Origin: Myxococcaceae bacterium JPH2 | GTDB taxonomy: Bacteria > Myxococcota > Myxococcia > Myxococcales > Myxococcaceae | NCBI GenBank assembly: GCA_016458225.1 | Contig: JAEMGR010000028.1 | Span: 62,001-126,000, forward strand | Length of the DNA: 64,000 nucleotides | Direction of reading: 5' to 3' | Shown: piece after piece, positions 19,901 through 27,070 of the stretch | How the letters are laid out: every line of letters begins with the position of its first letter | Numbering within the stretch: the stretch's first letter is position 1 | Program-made: the position numbers and the translations under genes | The notes under the pieces: model-generated | What the model saw: the letters and a program-made list of their open reading frames with translations, nothing else | Told to the model about the DNA's origin: nothing | Databases searched by the model: none

Positions 19901-20594
19901 CGGTCGCCGCGCAGCCCGTGTCCTGGCCGGTGCCCGTGGCCGAGTCCTGGCAGCCCGTGCACGCGCCCACGCCGTTGTTGGCCGTCGCGTCGCAGAGGGG
20001 AGCGGTCGCCGAGCAGCCCGTGTCCTGGCCGTTGCCCGTGGCCGAGTCCTGGCAGCCCTTGCACGCGCCCACGCCGCCGTTGGCCGCGGGGTCGCAAACC
20101 GGAGCGGCCGCGGAGCAGCCGTTGTCCTGAGCGCCACCCGTGGCCGAGTCCTGGCACGCGGTGCAGACGCCCTTGCCGCTGCTGCCCGTCACGTTGCAGA
20201 TGGGGGCCGCCGCGCTGCAGCCGTTGTCCTGGCCGTTGCCCGTGGCGGAGTCCGTGCAGGTCTTGCACACGCCGTGGCCGGAGCTGATGTCGCAAACCTC
20301 GCCCGTGGCGCACGCCGGCGAGCACGTCACGCCCGCGTCGGTGCCGGCATCCGTGCCCGAGTCAGGCTTCGTTCCAGCATCCACGCCCGCGTCAGTGCCC
20401 GCGTCCTCCTCCGGAGGAGTCGTGGAGAGGGTCTTCGCCTCGCACTTGTTCTCGACGCAAGCCCAAACCTTGTTCGCGCCAGGAGAGCCCTTGTCGCGAC
20501 AGTCGAACTCATCCACGCACTCGTTTCCACAGCCCGTAACAACCGTGACAAACACGGCGGTCAAGAGAGCCGGAAACAAACTCCGTCTCAGCAT
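16992..20594 (-). CDS. Lipoprotein with twelve 34-residue Cys-rich repeats, Ig-like and lamin-tail-like C-terminus
   Basis: This 1200-residue protein starts at 20594, preceded by GGGAGGGG. A lipoprotein signal (VTGCGNEC) is followed by an Asp-Ala-Gly/Thr linker (about 65-90). The repeats then run as Cys-x2-Cys-x-DSATGNGQDTGC...APLCD...NGVGA; each unit holds four Cys, presumably two disulfides. After a degenerate unit comes a Cys-rich stretch, then a beta-rich region, a Big_5-like Ig domain (SSSEVKVTFDRAID) and a lamin-tail-like C-terminus (MINEVNPNVSASRDLIEL). This suits a long surface stalk or adhesin rather than an enzyme; no catalytic motif is visible. Confidence 0.8.
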   Translation of the reverse strand: MLRRSLFPALLTAVFVTVVTGCGNECVDEFDCRDKGSPGANKVWACVENKCEAKTLSTTPPEEDAGTDAGVDAGTKPDSGTDAGTDAGVTCSPACATGEVCDISSGHGVCKTCTDSATGNGQDNGCSAAAPICNVTGSSGKGVCTACQDSATGGAQDNGCSAAAPVCDPAANGGVGACKGCQDSATGNGQDTGCSATAPLCDATANNGVGACTGCQDSATGTGQDTGCAATAPVCDPTATNGAGACTACQDSATGNGQDTGCSATAPLCDATANNGVGACKACQDSATGNGQDTGCSATAPLCDATANNGVGACTACQDSATGNGQDTGCSATAPVCDPTAKNGAGACKACVDSATGNGQDTGCGAQAPVCDTTANSGSGVCKACVDSATGAGQDTGCGAAAPMCDVTGNGGAGVCKACVDSATGNGQDQGCGVDAPVCDTSANGGAGVCKVCFDSASSPSIGCSNAASVCDATANNGLGVCKVCMDTAATGQDLGCVSPSAICDAAANDGFGVCKVCLGAEGCTQPQTCNASGTACEGCVDNASCASNNPNTPVCNTGATPSQCVECTTADAAKCDASKPACNNNLCGCTSDTQCNAAGSDRRTCDTTANNGRGQCEICLGNAQCTDPNKPVCDNKACICRDNADCSVGLTCDGATKACVAQGPTAASTSAQIQAFKNATGATFDPPMAIDGAYVTYIKPATGADVAGYFLQAEATGPAMFVAASPGTLVVGDRVNLKVGAATTLSGVIKAAGTITGLTVISQGHPVRSLNTVTPAGLTVDRSGDPSTELLDKADTYFGTLVRLKGSENGATASSGSGHVAFTFQTTGINNANLKIRVPDTIAASISFADTCKLTLASGPVWKFTSTTGTPPVTTTQVQASAYFRSELTDITCPAPKAVSAIAVSSSEVKVTFDRAIDAASITDAATQFTFNNGLQAVSATVSGKDVTVKTGEQVGGTSYTVTVANSVKDILGGAVAAPGTATFKGYRVPAVLMINEVNPNVSASRDLIELLVVSGGTTDAITLVQESTSVATLATLPDVNVATGDYIVVHLTPTAAQGDATASETASKSEITATTNFPNAWDFVAGATNLTFSNQVVRLKSASGSTLDAVAFVKSDLTTPPGGYPAKLQALQAEGLWLPADCNGALCTYTTTPTALAVSVEWKAAGSTQAGNSMQRKANTHQASDWVSGAPSFGAANP
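19053..20267 (-). repeat. Tandem 102-bp coding repeats (about 12 units)
   Basis: About twelve in-frame units of 34 codons lie within the Cys-repeat lipoprotein gene. The units centred near 19.7-20.0 kb are almost identical at DNA level, while those nearest 19.1 kb and 20.2 kb have diverged. That gradient suggests recent copy-number change in the middle of the array. Confidence 0.9.
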
Positions 20595-20666
20595 GTAATC
20601 CCCTCCCTGGGATAGCGGTAGCGGCTCCCTTACACCCAATCCCAAAGGGGCGTCCAATCGCCAGCG

Positions 20667-20685
20667 GACATGGCACGGCCATGTC
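20667..20685. promoter_or_regulatory. Inverted repeat between M64 and Cys-repeat genes
   Basis: GACATGGC-ACG-GCCATGTC is a perfect 8-bp inverted repeat, 73-91 bp upstream of the Cys-repeat gene start and 29 bp past the M64 stop. It could be an operator or a terminator without U-tract; the short 3-bp centre favours an operator. Confidence 0.4.
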
Positions 20686-20713
20686 ACGCCGGCTTGATCG
20701 GAAGACGGGTTAT

Positions 20714-22132
20714 TCAGGGGGATTGATGAGCCGCATGCGAAGCGGGGCGTGAGTAGAGGTCGATGACCTCCGAGATGCCTCGCTGACACACCGCGCAGAA
20801 CGGAACGCGGTCTCGCGTGAACATCACGCAGTCGAGCTGGGGTCGGTAGTACCCACGCGATTCATACATCGCGCCCTCGAAGGCTCCGACCTTGCCGGAG
20901 AACTTCTGAGAAGAGAGGAATTTCTCCTCCCAATCGCGCTGCGCGAGGAACAACGCATCCATCTCGCTCTCGGGGCGCTGGTCCGCCCGGATCTTCCGGC
21001 GCTGCTGCTGAACCTGGTTGGCGTGGTTGTCATAGGCCTCTTTGTTCCAGGGGGTCGGTGTGGCCGTTCCCGGGCTCACGAGGTCTTTCCACTTCAGCTT
21101 CGCGGGGTCCTTCAGCGCGGTGACGTTCTTCTCCCAGGGCTCCAGCCGGTCCCCGTCCGCGGGGCCGTAGACGGACTCGGAGGTGTAGTACTCGTCCGCC
21201 AGCCCGGCGAAGTGGTGGCCGAACTCGTGGACGAAGACATAGGGCGACCACAGGCTGTCAGCGGCCACGGTGCTGTAGAGGTTGTGGATGCCGCCTCCGC
21301 CGTAGGTGTTGCCGTTGACGAGGATTTCCACGAACTCGTAGGGCGCGAAGGCCGCCGTGTCGCGGAAGGCCTGGTTGTCGAAGGTGAGGACGTAGCGCTC
21401 GCTGCCGAAGGCGTCATACGTGGCGCCCACGGGGGAGCGCTTGTGGATGCCGGTGGAGGGCCGCGAGATGCCGGACTGCGCGGCGGCGGGCATCAGCCCC
21501 CACACGTTGAAGTCCGTCTTGCGCTCCTTGAAGGGCGAGAAGGTGAAGAGGATGTCCATCAGCCGGCGCGCGTCCTTCTCGAACTTGCCGCGCTCGGCCT
21601 CGGTGTAGCCGTCCCCCAGGATGAGGAAGTCCACCTTGCTCGCGGACGGCCCGTTCTCCATCAGCTTCAGCAGCGGGCCCGGCGCGGGAGGCGCCGAGGG
21701 GTCGACGAACATGCTCTTTGGATCCACGTCGAGCGACCACACCTCGCGGAACGCGTTGCGCGCGTCGCGCTTCTTCAGGATGACCTGGACGGGGCGCTCC
21801 GGCGTGGGGAAGCGCAGGGACTCTCCGAAGGTGCGGTGGAGCTGGTGGGCCTCGGGCGTGCTCTCCCACTCGCCGAAGATGGAGGCGAAGCCGCGCGAAT
21901 ACAGCAGGCGGTTGGTGTCCCGGTCCCGCACCTCGAAGAGGTACTTGCCCAGGTTCGTCTCGTCGATGGGCTGCTCCGGATTGCCGGGCCAGGGCAGTGG
22001 CTCGATGACGAGCCGGTCGAGGCTGAAGCGCTCCTCGGTGGCGTTGCCCGTGTGGAAGTAGTCGACGCGGAAGGTGCGGGGAGCCGCGGCCGCGGTGCTC
22101 GCCGCCAACAGCAAGACAATGAATGCGCGCAT
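20714..22132 (-). CDS. Secreted M64 (IgA peptidase-type) metallopeptidase
   Basis: The protein has 472 residues. The signal peptide (MRAFIVLLLAASTAAAA) precedes an N-terminal beta-rich domain (about 20-150) and the peptidase_M64 domain. Its signature is present: FLILGDGYTEAE at the domain start, then HEFGHHFAGLADEYY with zinc ligands H302 and H306, catalytic E303, and the downstream Asp/Glu of the Met-zincin type. M64 includes Clostridium ramosum IgA protease, but myxobacterial members probably degrade prey or matrix proteins. The start lies 49 bases after the PEGA gene, so the two may be co-transcribed. Confidence 0.88.
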   Translation of the reverse strand: MRAFIVLLLAASTAAAAPRTFRVDYFHTGNATEERFSLDRLVIEPLPWPGNPEQPIDETNLGKYLFEVRDRDTNRLLYSRGFASIFGEWESTPEAHQLHRTFGESLRFPTPERPVQVILKKRDARNAFREVWSLDVDPKSMFVDPSAPPAPGPLLKLMENGPSASKVDFLILGDGYTEAERGKFEKDARRLMDILFTFSPFKERKTDFNVWGLMPAAAQSGISRPSTGIHKRSPVGATYDAFGSERYVLTFDNQAFRDTAAFAPYEFVEILVNGNTYGGGGIHNLYSTVAADSLWSPYVFVHEFGHHFAGLADEYYTSESVYGPADGDRLEPWEKNVTALKDPAKLKWKDLVSPGTATPTPWNKEAYDNHANQVQQQRRKIRADQRPESEMDALFLAQRDWEEKFLSSQKFSGKVGAFEGAMYESRGYYRPQLDCVMFTRDRVPFCAVCQRGISEVIDLYSRPASHAAHQSP

Positions 22133-22181
22133 GCGGCCACTCTATGCGGCGGCCCGTGTCCCCGCTGGCGGGAATGTCGTG

Positions 22182-23756
22182 TCAGAACGCGCCTGACATT
22201 GTTGCCCATCCCCCAGTGTCATCCGCGCCCAGGCCCACCGTGACCGGCGGCGGAGCACCCGGAGTGGGGGAGAGCAGGAACAAGACGGCGCCCGCGGCGG
22301 CCGTGACGCCACCGCCGATGAGCAGCCCGGTGAGGACCTGGTTCTTCTTCACCAATCCCTCGCGCAGCCGCACGGCCTCGGCGTCGTCCGTGGTCAGCAC
22401 GCCGCCGTTCTGCCGCTGTCGCTCCTTCAGCGCGTTCAGGTCCTTCTGCGCCATCCAGCGGACCACGCCCGCGCCTCCCAACGCGGCCGCGCCCACGCCC
22501 AGCGTCGCGTAGGACGCCACCCGCATCCTCGACGCCGTGGGGGACGGCGCGGCGCGCGACAGGCCCTCGGTGGCGGGCGACACGGGGGCGTCGGGCGCCA
22601 GGGCGGACGAGGGGGCGGCGGGCGCCGCGGTCGGCTGCTCCCAGGGAGCCTTCCCGCTGGCGTTCATCACCACGAGGTTGGACGGCGAGCGCCCCGTGGT
22701 GACGAAGTCCACCAGCGCGGACAGGGCCTCGGTCGGCGAGTCCAGTCCTTGCGTCTTGAAGCCCCCCTCTCGCAGCCGCTGGCCGCCCTCCACGTGGAGC
22801 ACCGTGGCGGCGAACCACTTGGGGCCGCTGCTCGGGTGCTCCAGCCGCGCGAGGATGACCTCCTCCACGCCGAGCGCGCCACCCAGCCGGACCGCGTGCG
22901 CCAGGGTCCGCTCATCGCTCGGATCCGATGAGGCGAGGCACGGGAACGGGCTGCCGGACACGGCGCCCTCGAACGCGAGATCCACGAGCAGCGGCAGGTC
23001 CGCGCCCTGCACCTGCACCTGCCGGGAGAAGCTGTGCGCCCCCGCCTTCACGAGGGCCAGGTCATACGTGCCCGCCGGCAGCTCGAGCTGAAGGGGCGTC
23101 TGCCCTACCCGGAGCCCGTCCAGATACACCTCGGAGGCCGGGAGGGTGGACTTCACCGACACCTTCACCTTGCGCGTCCGCGTCAGCTCGCGCCGCACCT
23201 TGTCGAACGCCTGACGCACCGAGGGCGCGAAGAGGTCCGGGTCGAGCGGGTATTGCGGTTGGAGCCGAAGCACCTGGAGGAACGCGGCATCGCTCTCCTT
23301 CGCCTTGCCCTGGGCGCGGAGGTTGAGGGCGAGGAGGAGCTGCGCGTCGGCGTGAAGCCTCCAGCGGGCCTCGCCCACCGGCAGGCGGGCGATGTCATGC
23401 AGGGCATCCTCCACGAGCTGTCCCGCCTTGGCGTTGCGGCCCTCGTAGAAGTGATCCCTCGCGGCGTCGAGCTGGCGGCGAAGCTCCTCGAAGGAGCGTG
23501 CGGCCTGCGGGAAGAGTCGCTCACTCAGCTCCGTGGCGCCCAGGGTCTCGGTCTCCGCGCGGGACCGCAGCGCGTCGGCGAAGGCCTTGGCCTGGCTGCT
23601 CAGCTCCGCGTCCGCGCAGTCCGCGCCGCTGGAGATGACCATCCTTCGGGGAGCGGCCCCCGCGGGGGCGCTCGAGACGAGGAGGACCGCGAGGACACCG
23701 GAGGCCAGCCAGGGGCGCATCCAGGAGAGGAGGGGCAGGGGTCGCAGGAGGGGCAT
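22182..23756 (-). CDS. PEGA-domain membrane protein with TPR-like N-terminus
   Basis: The 524-residue protein has a signal peptide or anchor (about 10-35), a helical TPR-like region (about 65-175) and a PEGA domain (VSVKSTLPASEVYLDGLRVGQTPLQLELPAG split here as VSVKS...VYLDG...LPAGTYDL, about 185-260). A further alpha/beta region ends in two membrane spans near the C-terminus (about 415-440 and 475-500). PEGA domains are surface-associated beta sandwiches frequent in myxobacterial cell-envelope proteins. ATG 23756 was chosen; ATG 23720 would still leave a signal. It lies upstream of the M64 gene in the same direction, which may link it to secretion or anchoring of that protease. Confidence 0.75.
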   Translation of the reverse strand: MPLLRPLPLLSWMRPWLASGVLAVLLVSSAPAGAAPRRMVISSGADCADAELSSQAKAFADALRSRAETETLGATELSERLFPQAARSFEELRRQLDAARDHFYEGRNAKAGQLVEDALHDIARLPVGEARWRLHADAQLLLALNLRAQGKAKESDAAFLQVLRLQPQYPLDPDLFAPSVRQAFDKVRRELTRTRKVKVSVKSTLPASEVYLDGLRVGQTPLQLELPAGTYDLALVKAGAHSFSRQVQVQGADLPLLVDLAFEGAVSGSPFPCLASSDPSDERTLAHAVRLGGALGVEEVILARLEHPSSGPKWFAATVLHVEGGQRLREGGFKTQGLDSPTEALSALVDFVTTGRSPSNLVVMNASGKAPWEQPTAAPAAPSSALAPDAPVSPATEGLSRAAPSPTASRMRVASYATLGVGAAALGGAGVVRWMAQKDLNALKERQRQNGGVLTTDDAEAVRLREGLVKKNQVLTGLLIGGGVTAAAGAVLFLLSPTPGAPPPVTVGLGADDTGGWATMSGAF

Positions 23757-24215
23757 CGCAGGGGCCGTTTGCAGGGCGCATTCCGTCCGCCCGCTTGTCC
23801 GCCGCGCGCACATACCAGCGGGCGCCTCCACCGCCAAACCCGTCGCCGTCACACGGGGAAGCAGGCGGCCAGGGCGCCCGAGGGAGCAGGCGCCTCGGTC
23901 TGTGTGGGATGCGGCACCCAGCGTCCCAATGTGAGACGCCCATCCCACCGGATGTCGGATCGACGAAGGGAGGGACGACCGCTGCGTGCCAGCCGTTGCG
24001 CGATTCCCCAGGTTCCTGGCGCGGCACACCGGGTCCGGTCCCGAAGTCGGGACAGGAAGGATCTTCCCTCGGGCGGAAGGTCAGGGCAGGGTGCGCTGTT
24101 TCCTGCTGGGAGTGGAGGGGCCCGCAGCACGACGGTTCCACGTCCAGGTCGCGAAGCGCCTCGCCATGGTTCCGTGACCGGGCCATGACATATCCCGGAG
24201 AAGAGTCCCCCCGCC
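23757..24215. other. Divergent intergenic region with nested inverted repeats
   Basis: The 459 bases separate the PEGA and DAG-kinase-like genes. A nested structure lies at 23904-23948 (outer arms GTGGGATG/CATCCCAC, inner arms GCGTC/GACGC), and a perfect palindromic repeat GTCCCGA-AG-TCGGGAC lies at 24038-24053. No clear -35/-10 pair or small gene is visible. Confidence 0.5.
24038..24053. promoter_or_regulatory. Palindrome, possible operator
   Basis: GTCCCGA-AG-TCGGGAC has perfect 7-bp arms and lies about 165 bp upstream of the DAG-kinase-like gene. No adjacent regulator gene suggests an obvious binder. Confidence 0.35.
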
Positions 24216-25220
24216 ATGAACATCGCCGTCCTCGTCAATCTCCGCGCGCGCAAGGGTACCGAGGGAATCGGAGGCCTGGTTCGGCGTCTGCTCCCTCGCG
24301 CCCGCGTGGCGCTCACTCGCTCCGTCGATGAGGCGCGCGATTGGATCTCCGACCACCTGCGGCATGATCCGCCCAGCCTGCTGCTCGCGGGAGGAGGCGA
24401 TGGCACCATCACCGGACTCCTCAACGAGCTGCGGATGCAGGGCGTGGCCCTCCCCGCGATTGGCGTGCTGCCGCTGGGCACGGGCAACGCGTGGGCGCGC
24501 GTCACGGGCGCGCCGCGTCCCTCTGTCGCGCTGAAGCAGATCGCCGCGCTCGGCGAGCGCCTGCCGCCCCTGCGTCCCTTCTCCCTCGTGCGCGTGGACG
24601 GCAAGGTGGCGCCCTTCGCGGGCACCGGCTGGGACGCGGAGATGATTCAGGACTTCAAGAACCAGCTCGCCTCCGCGGGGCCGCTGAAGAGCCAGCAGGC
24701 GGGACTGCGCGGCTACCTCACCGCCATGTTCACGCGCACGGTGCCGCGCCACCTGTTCGGCGAGGGCAACCCGCAGGTGTCTGTCTATAACGTGGGCGAG
24801 ACCGCGCTCACGATGGACGCGCACGGCGCGGTGCAGCCCATCCCTCACGGCGGCCCGGGCGCGCTGCTGTACCGAGGCCCCGCGGGTGTGGCGGGCGCCG
24901 CGACCACGCCGGAGTGGGGCTTTGGCTTCAAGGCCTTCCCCTTCGCGCAGGCGGTGCCGCATCGCTTGTCGGTGCGCGTGTACGGCGCCAGCGTGATGGA
25001 GGCCACGCGCAACATGTTCCGCCTGTGGCGCGGTGAGCATCCCCTCCCGCACATGCATGACTTCTTCGTGCAGCGCCTGCGCATGGACTTCGACCGCGAG
25101 GTCCCCTTCCAGATGGGCGGAGACGTCCTGGGCATGCGCCGCTCCATCGAGTTCGACCTCGCCGAGGAGAACGTCCAGCTCGTCGACTGGCACCGCGTCT
25201 CCCGCATGCTCGCGGTGTAG
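24216..25220 (+). CDS. Diacylglycerol/sphingosine-kinase-like lipid kinase
   Basis: The protein has 334 residues. The DAGK catalytic domain is at the N-terminus: nucleotide-binding GGGDGTITGLLNEL (about 68-81) and GVLPLGTGNAWAR (about 88-100), as in YegS/DgkB/LCB5 proteins. The C-terminal beta-rich domain (about 130-330) includes GTGWDAEMI, matching the lipid-binding half. It is a soluble enzyme expected to phosphorylate a lipid alcohol (diacylglycerol, ceramide or long-chain base). It ends 84 bases before the NUDIX regulator gene, but the regulator has its own promoter, so an operon link is doubtful. Confidence 0.87.
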   Translation: MNIAVLVNLRARKGTEGIGGLVRRLLPRARVALTRSVDEARDWISDHLRHDPPSLLLAGGGDGTITGLLNELRMQGVALPAIGVLPLGTGNAWARVTGAPRPSVALKQIAALGERLPPLRPFSLVRVDGKVAPFAGTGWDAEMIQDFKNQLASAGPLKSQQAGLRGYLTAMFTRTVPRHLFGEGNPQVSVYNVGETALTMDAHGAVQPIPHGGPGALLYRGPAGVAGAATTPEWGFGFKAFPFAQAVPHRLSVRVYGASVMEATRNMFRLWRGEHPLPHMHDFFVQRLRMDFDREVPFQMGGDVLGMRRSIEFDLAEENVQLVDWHRVSRMLAV

Positions 25221-25242
25221 CGCCGCCGCCTCGGGCGGGTGG

Positions 25243-25271
25243 TTGACAGGGTGTTCGCCGGACACTATGGC
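25243..25271 (+). promoter_or_regulatory. Promoter P1 with embedded operator, NUDIX regulator gene
   Basis: The -35 TTGACA is at 25243-25248 and the -10 TATGGC at 25266-25271, with a 17-base spacer. The last 15 bases of the spacer, GTGTTCGCCGGACAC (25251-25265), form an inverted repeat GTGTT-N5-GACAC (4 of 5 pairs). A repressor bound there would block RNA polymerase. The same arrangement recurs in front of the PP2C gene. The start codon lies 34 bases downstream. Confidence 0.65.
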
Positions 25272-25304
25272 GGACAGCTCCCACCCGCTCGAACGGACGG
25301 TGAC

Positions 25305-25994
25305 GTGAGCCACACCTACGACTACCCACGGCCCGCTGTGACGGTGGACTGTGTTGTGTTCGGAATGGACGACGAGGACTTGAAGGTCCTCCTCATCCGC
25401 CGCGGTGTGGAGCCGTTCTCCGGGCGCTGGGCGTTGCCTGGAGGCTTCGTGCGCATGGACGAGGCGCTGGACGACGCCGCGCGCCGCGAGCTGGAAGAAG
25501 AGTCCGGCATCCGCCCCAGCCACCTGGAGCAGCTCTTCACGTTCGGCGCTCCGGAGCGAGACCCCCGCGGCCGCGTCATCACCGTGGCGTACTTCGCGCT
25601 GGTGAAGCTCAGCGCCCACCACCTGCACGCCTCCACCGACGCGCGCGAGGCCGCGTGGTTCTCCGTCTGGGATACGCCGAAGCTGGCGTTCGACCACGCG
25701 GACATCCTCGGCACCGCGCTGCAGCGCCTGAAGGGCAAGGTGCGCTACCAGCCCATCGGCTTCGAGCTGCTGCCGCCCAAGTTCACCCTCTCCCAGCTCC
25801 AGCGGCTGTACGAAGTCGTCCTCGAGCGCGAGCTCGACAAGCGGAACTTCCGAAAGAAGATTCTCGCCATGGACCTGCTGGAGGAGCTGGACGAGGTGGA
25901 GCAGGACGTCTCCCACCGCGCCGCTCGCCTCTACCGGTTCGACCACAAGAAGTACCGGCAGTTGGAGAAGGCCGGCTTCAACTTCGAACTCTAG
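25305..25994 (+). CDS. NrtR-like regulator: NUDIX domain plus winged helix
   Basis: The protein has 229 residues. The NUDIX domain fills residues about 8-140, with a complete Nudix box from G47 to I69 (G-x5-E53-x7-R61-E62-L-x-E65-E66-x-G68), so hydrolase activity is not excluded. The C-terminal part (about 145-229), with [26 protein letters not shown] and RLYRFD, matches the winged-helix domain of NrtR-type regulators. NrtR proteins bind ADP-ribose and repress NAD-salvage genes. GTG 25305 is preceded by GGACGG; upstream in-frame codons would place the start inside the promoter. Matching promoter operators before this gene and the next operon suggest autoregulation plus control of its neighbours. 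Confidence 0.88.
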   Translation: MSHTYDYPRPAVTVDCVVFGMDDEDLKVLLIRRGVEPFSGRWALPGGFVRMDEALDDAARRELEEESGIRPSHLEQLFTFGAPERDPRGRVITVAYFALVKLSAHHLHASTDAREAAWFSVWDTPKLAFDHADILGTALQRLKGKVRYQPIGFELLPPKFTLSQLQRLYEVVLERELDKRNFRKKILAMDLLEELDEVEQDVSHRAARLYRFDHKKYRQLEKAGFNFEL

Positions 25995-26066
25995 GCCCCC
26001 CCTCCGTGAGGGCACGTGGGCGTGGGTGCGAGGACGCGCCCCCGCCGAGCGCATCCGCACGTTGAA

Positions 26067-26095
26067 TTGACTTCGTGTCGCGTGGACACTATGTT
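26067..26095 (+). promoter_or_regulatory. Promoter P2 with embedded operator, PP2C-kinase operon
   Basis: The -35 TTGACT is at 26067-26072 and the -10 TATGTT at 26090-26095, spacer 17. The spacer carries GTGTC-GCGTG-GACAC (26075-26089), a perfect 5-bp inverted repeat starting exactly 8 bases after the -35 start, as in P1. The 5' leader to the PP2C start is about 160 bases and has no supported gene. Confidence 0.7.
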
Positions 26096-26096
26096 G

Positions 26097-26111
26097 GTGT
26101 CGTCGATACAC
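26097..26111 (+). promoter_or_regulatory. Second, weaker operator copy at the P2 start site
   Basis: GTGTC-GTCGA-TACAC has the same 15-bp layout with one mismatched pair. It begins 22 bp after the first operator, about two helical turns, and overlaps the expected transcription start. It has no counterpart at P1. Confidence 0.45.
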
Positions 26112-26262
26112 GAACAAGACACGCAGCCTCCGCGAGTGGAGAGGGGGCCGGGTCGGGTTCGTGCGGGAGGCGGCCACCTCGCGAGCCGTGTGTCGCGAGC
26201 CAGGCACCTCCTGAGTTCTCGATGCCGTGTCGTGCGAGCCCGCTCAGGGCCACGGGAGAGCC

Positions 26263-27066
26263 ATGTCCTCGCTGCCATTCGACATCGCCGCGGGTTCCGT
26301 GCTGGGGCGGGAGCACGCGCGCTCGGGGCGCAACAACCAGGATGCCTGGTGCGTGCGCGAGGGCATGAAGGGGCTCGTGGCGGTGGTGGCGGATGGATGC
26401 GGCAGCCAGCAGGCCAGTGAGCTGGGGGCGCGGCTGGGGGCGAGGCGCCTCGTGCGAGCGGCGCTCCAGCGGCTCGATGCGGGCGAGGCCGTGGACACCG
26501 AAGGCTTCCTCACCGGGCTGCGCGGCGACGTGCTGGCGCTGCTGGAGGCGCTGCCCGAGGCGCTCGGGCGCGAGGTCCTGGCGGACTGTCTCTTCACCCT
26601 CGTGGGCGCGGTGGTGACGCCGGAGCACACGCTCGTCTTCAGCGCGGGAGATGGGGTGTGGATGCTCAATGGTGAGGTGCACGTCCTGGGGCCGTTTCCG
26701 GGCAATGCGCCGCCGTACCTGGCCTACGCGGTGATGGGCGGCGATGACGTCCCCCTCATCCGTCAGTCGCTGGTGCGCACCGAGGACGTCCACGCGCTGC
26801 TGCTCGGCACCGATGGCGTCGAGGACTTGAAGCGGCTCGCCCTGGCGCGCGTGCCGGAGCGCGAGGAGCCCGTGGGTCCGCTCTCCCAGTTCTGGACCGA
26901 GGACCGTTACTTCTCCAACCCCGAGGCGGTGAACCGCCGACTCGCGCAGCTCAACCGCGAGTCGACGCGCGCGGACTTCGCCGCACATCGGCTGGTGCGG
27001 ACGCCAGGGCTTCTTCCCGACGACACCACGTTGGTGGTGCTGCGTCGGCGAATGGAGCGGGTGTGA
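26263..27066 (+). CDS. PP2C-family protein phosphatase
   Basis: The protein has 267 residues. Metal-binding motifs of PPM phosphatases are in order: RNNQD (D27), VADGCGS (D44), a later GDGVW, LLLGTDGVED and a C-terminal DDTTLVV. It should hydrolyse phospho-Ser/Thr with Mn/Mg. ATG 26263 has GGGAGA just upstream; a GTG at 26227 is in frame but poorly placed. It is the first gene of a tight operon (4 bases to the kinase gene), so the adjacent kinase and its targets are the likely substrates, as in PP2C/kinase/TerY-vWA triads. Confidence 0.87.
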   Translation: MSSLPFDIAAGSVLGREHARSGRNNQDAWCVREGMKGLVAVVADGCGSQQASELGARLGARRLVRAALQRLDAGEAVDTEGFLTGLRGDVLALLEALPEALGREVLADCLFTLVGAVVTPEHTLVFSAGDGVWMLNGEVHVLGPFPGNAPPYLAYAVMGGDDVPLIRQSLVRTEDVHALLLGTDGVEDLKRLALARVPEREEPVGPLSQFWTEDRYFSNPEAVNRRLAQLNRESTRADFAAHRLVRTPGLLPDDTTLVVLRRRMERV

Positions 27067-27070
27067 CGCC

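Noticed and set aside
19053-20267. Possible CRISPR array or satellite DNA
   Set aside because: Units are 102 bp, in frame, without spacers, and encode a regular Cys-repeat protein.
17046-20615. Long open frame on the plus strand opposite the Cys-repeat gene
   Set aside because: Its Arg/Ala/Gly/His-rich product is the complement of a highly repetitive GC-rich gene, with no domains or ribosome site; the minus-strand reading has signal peptide, repeats and domains.
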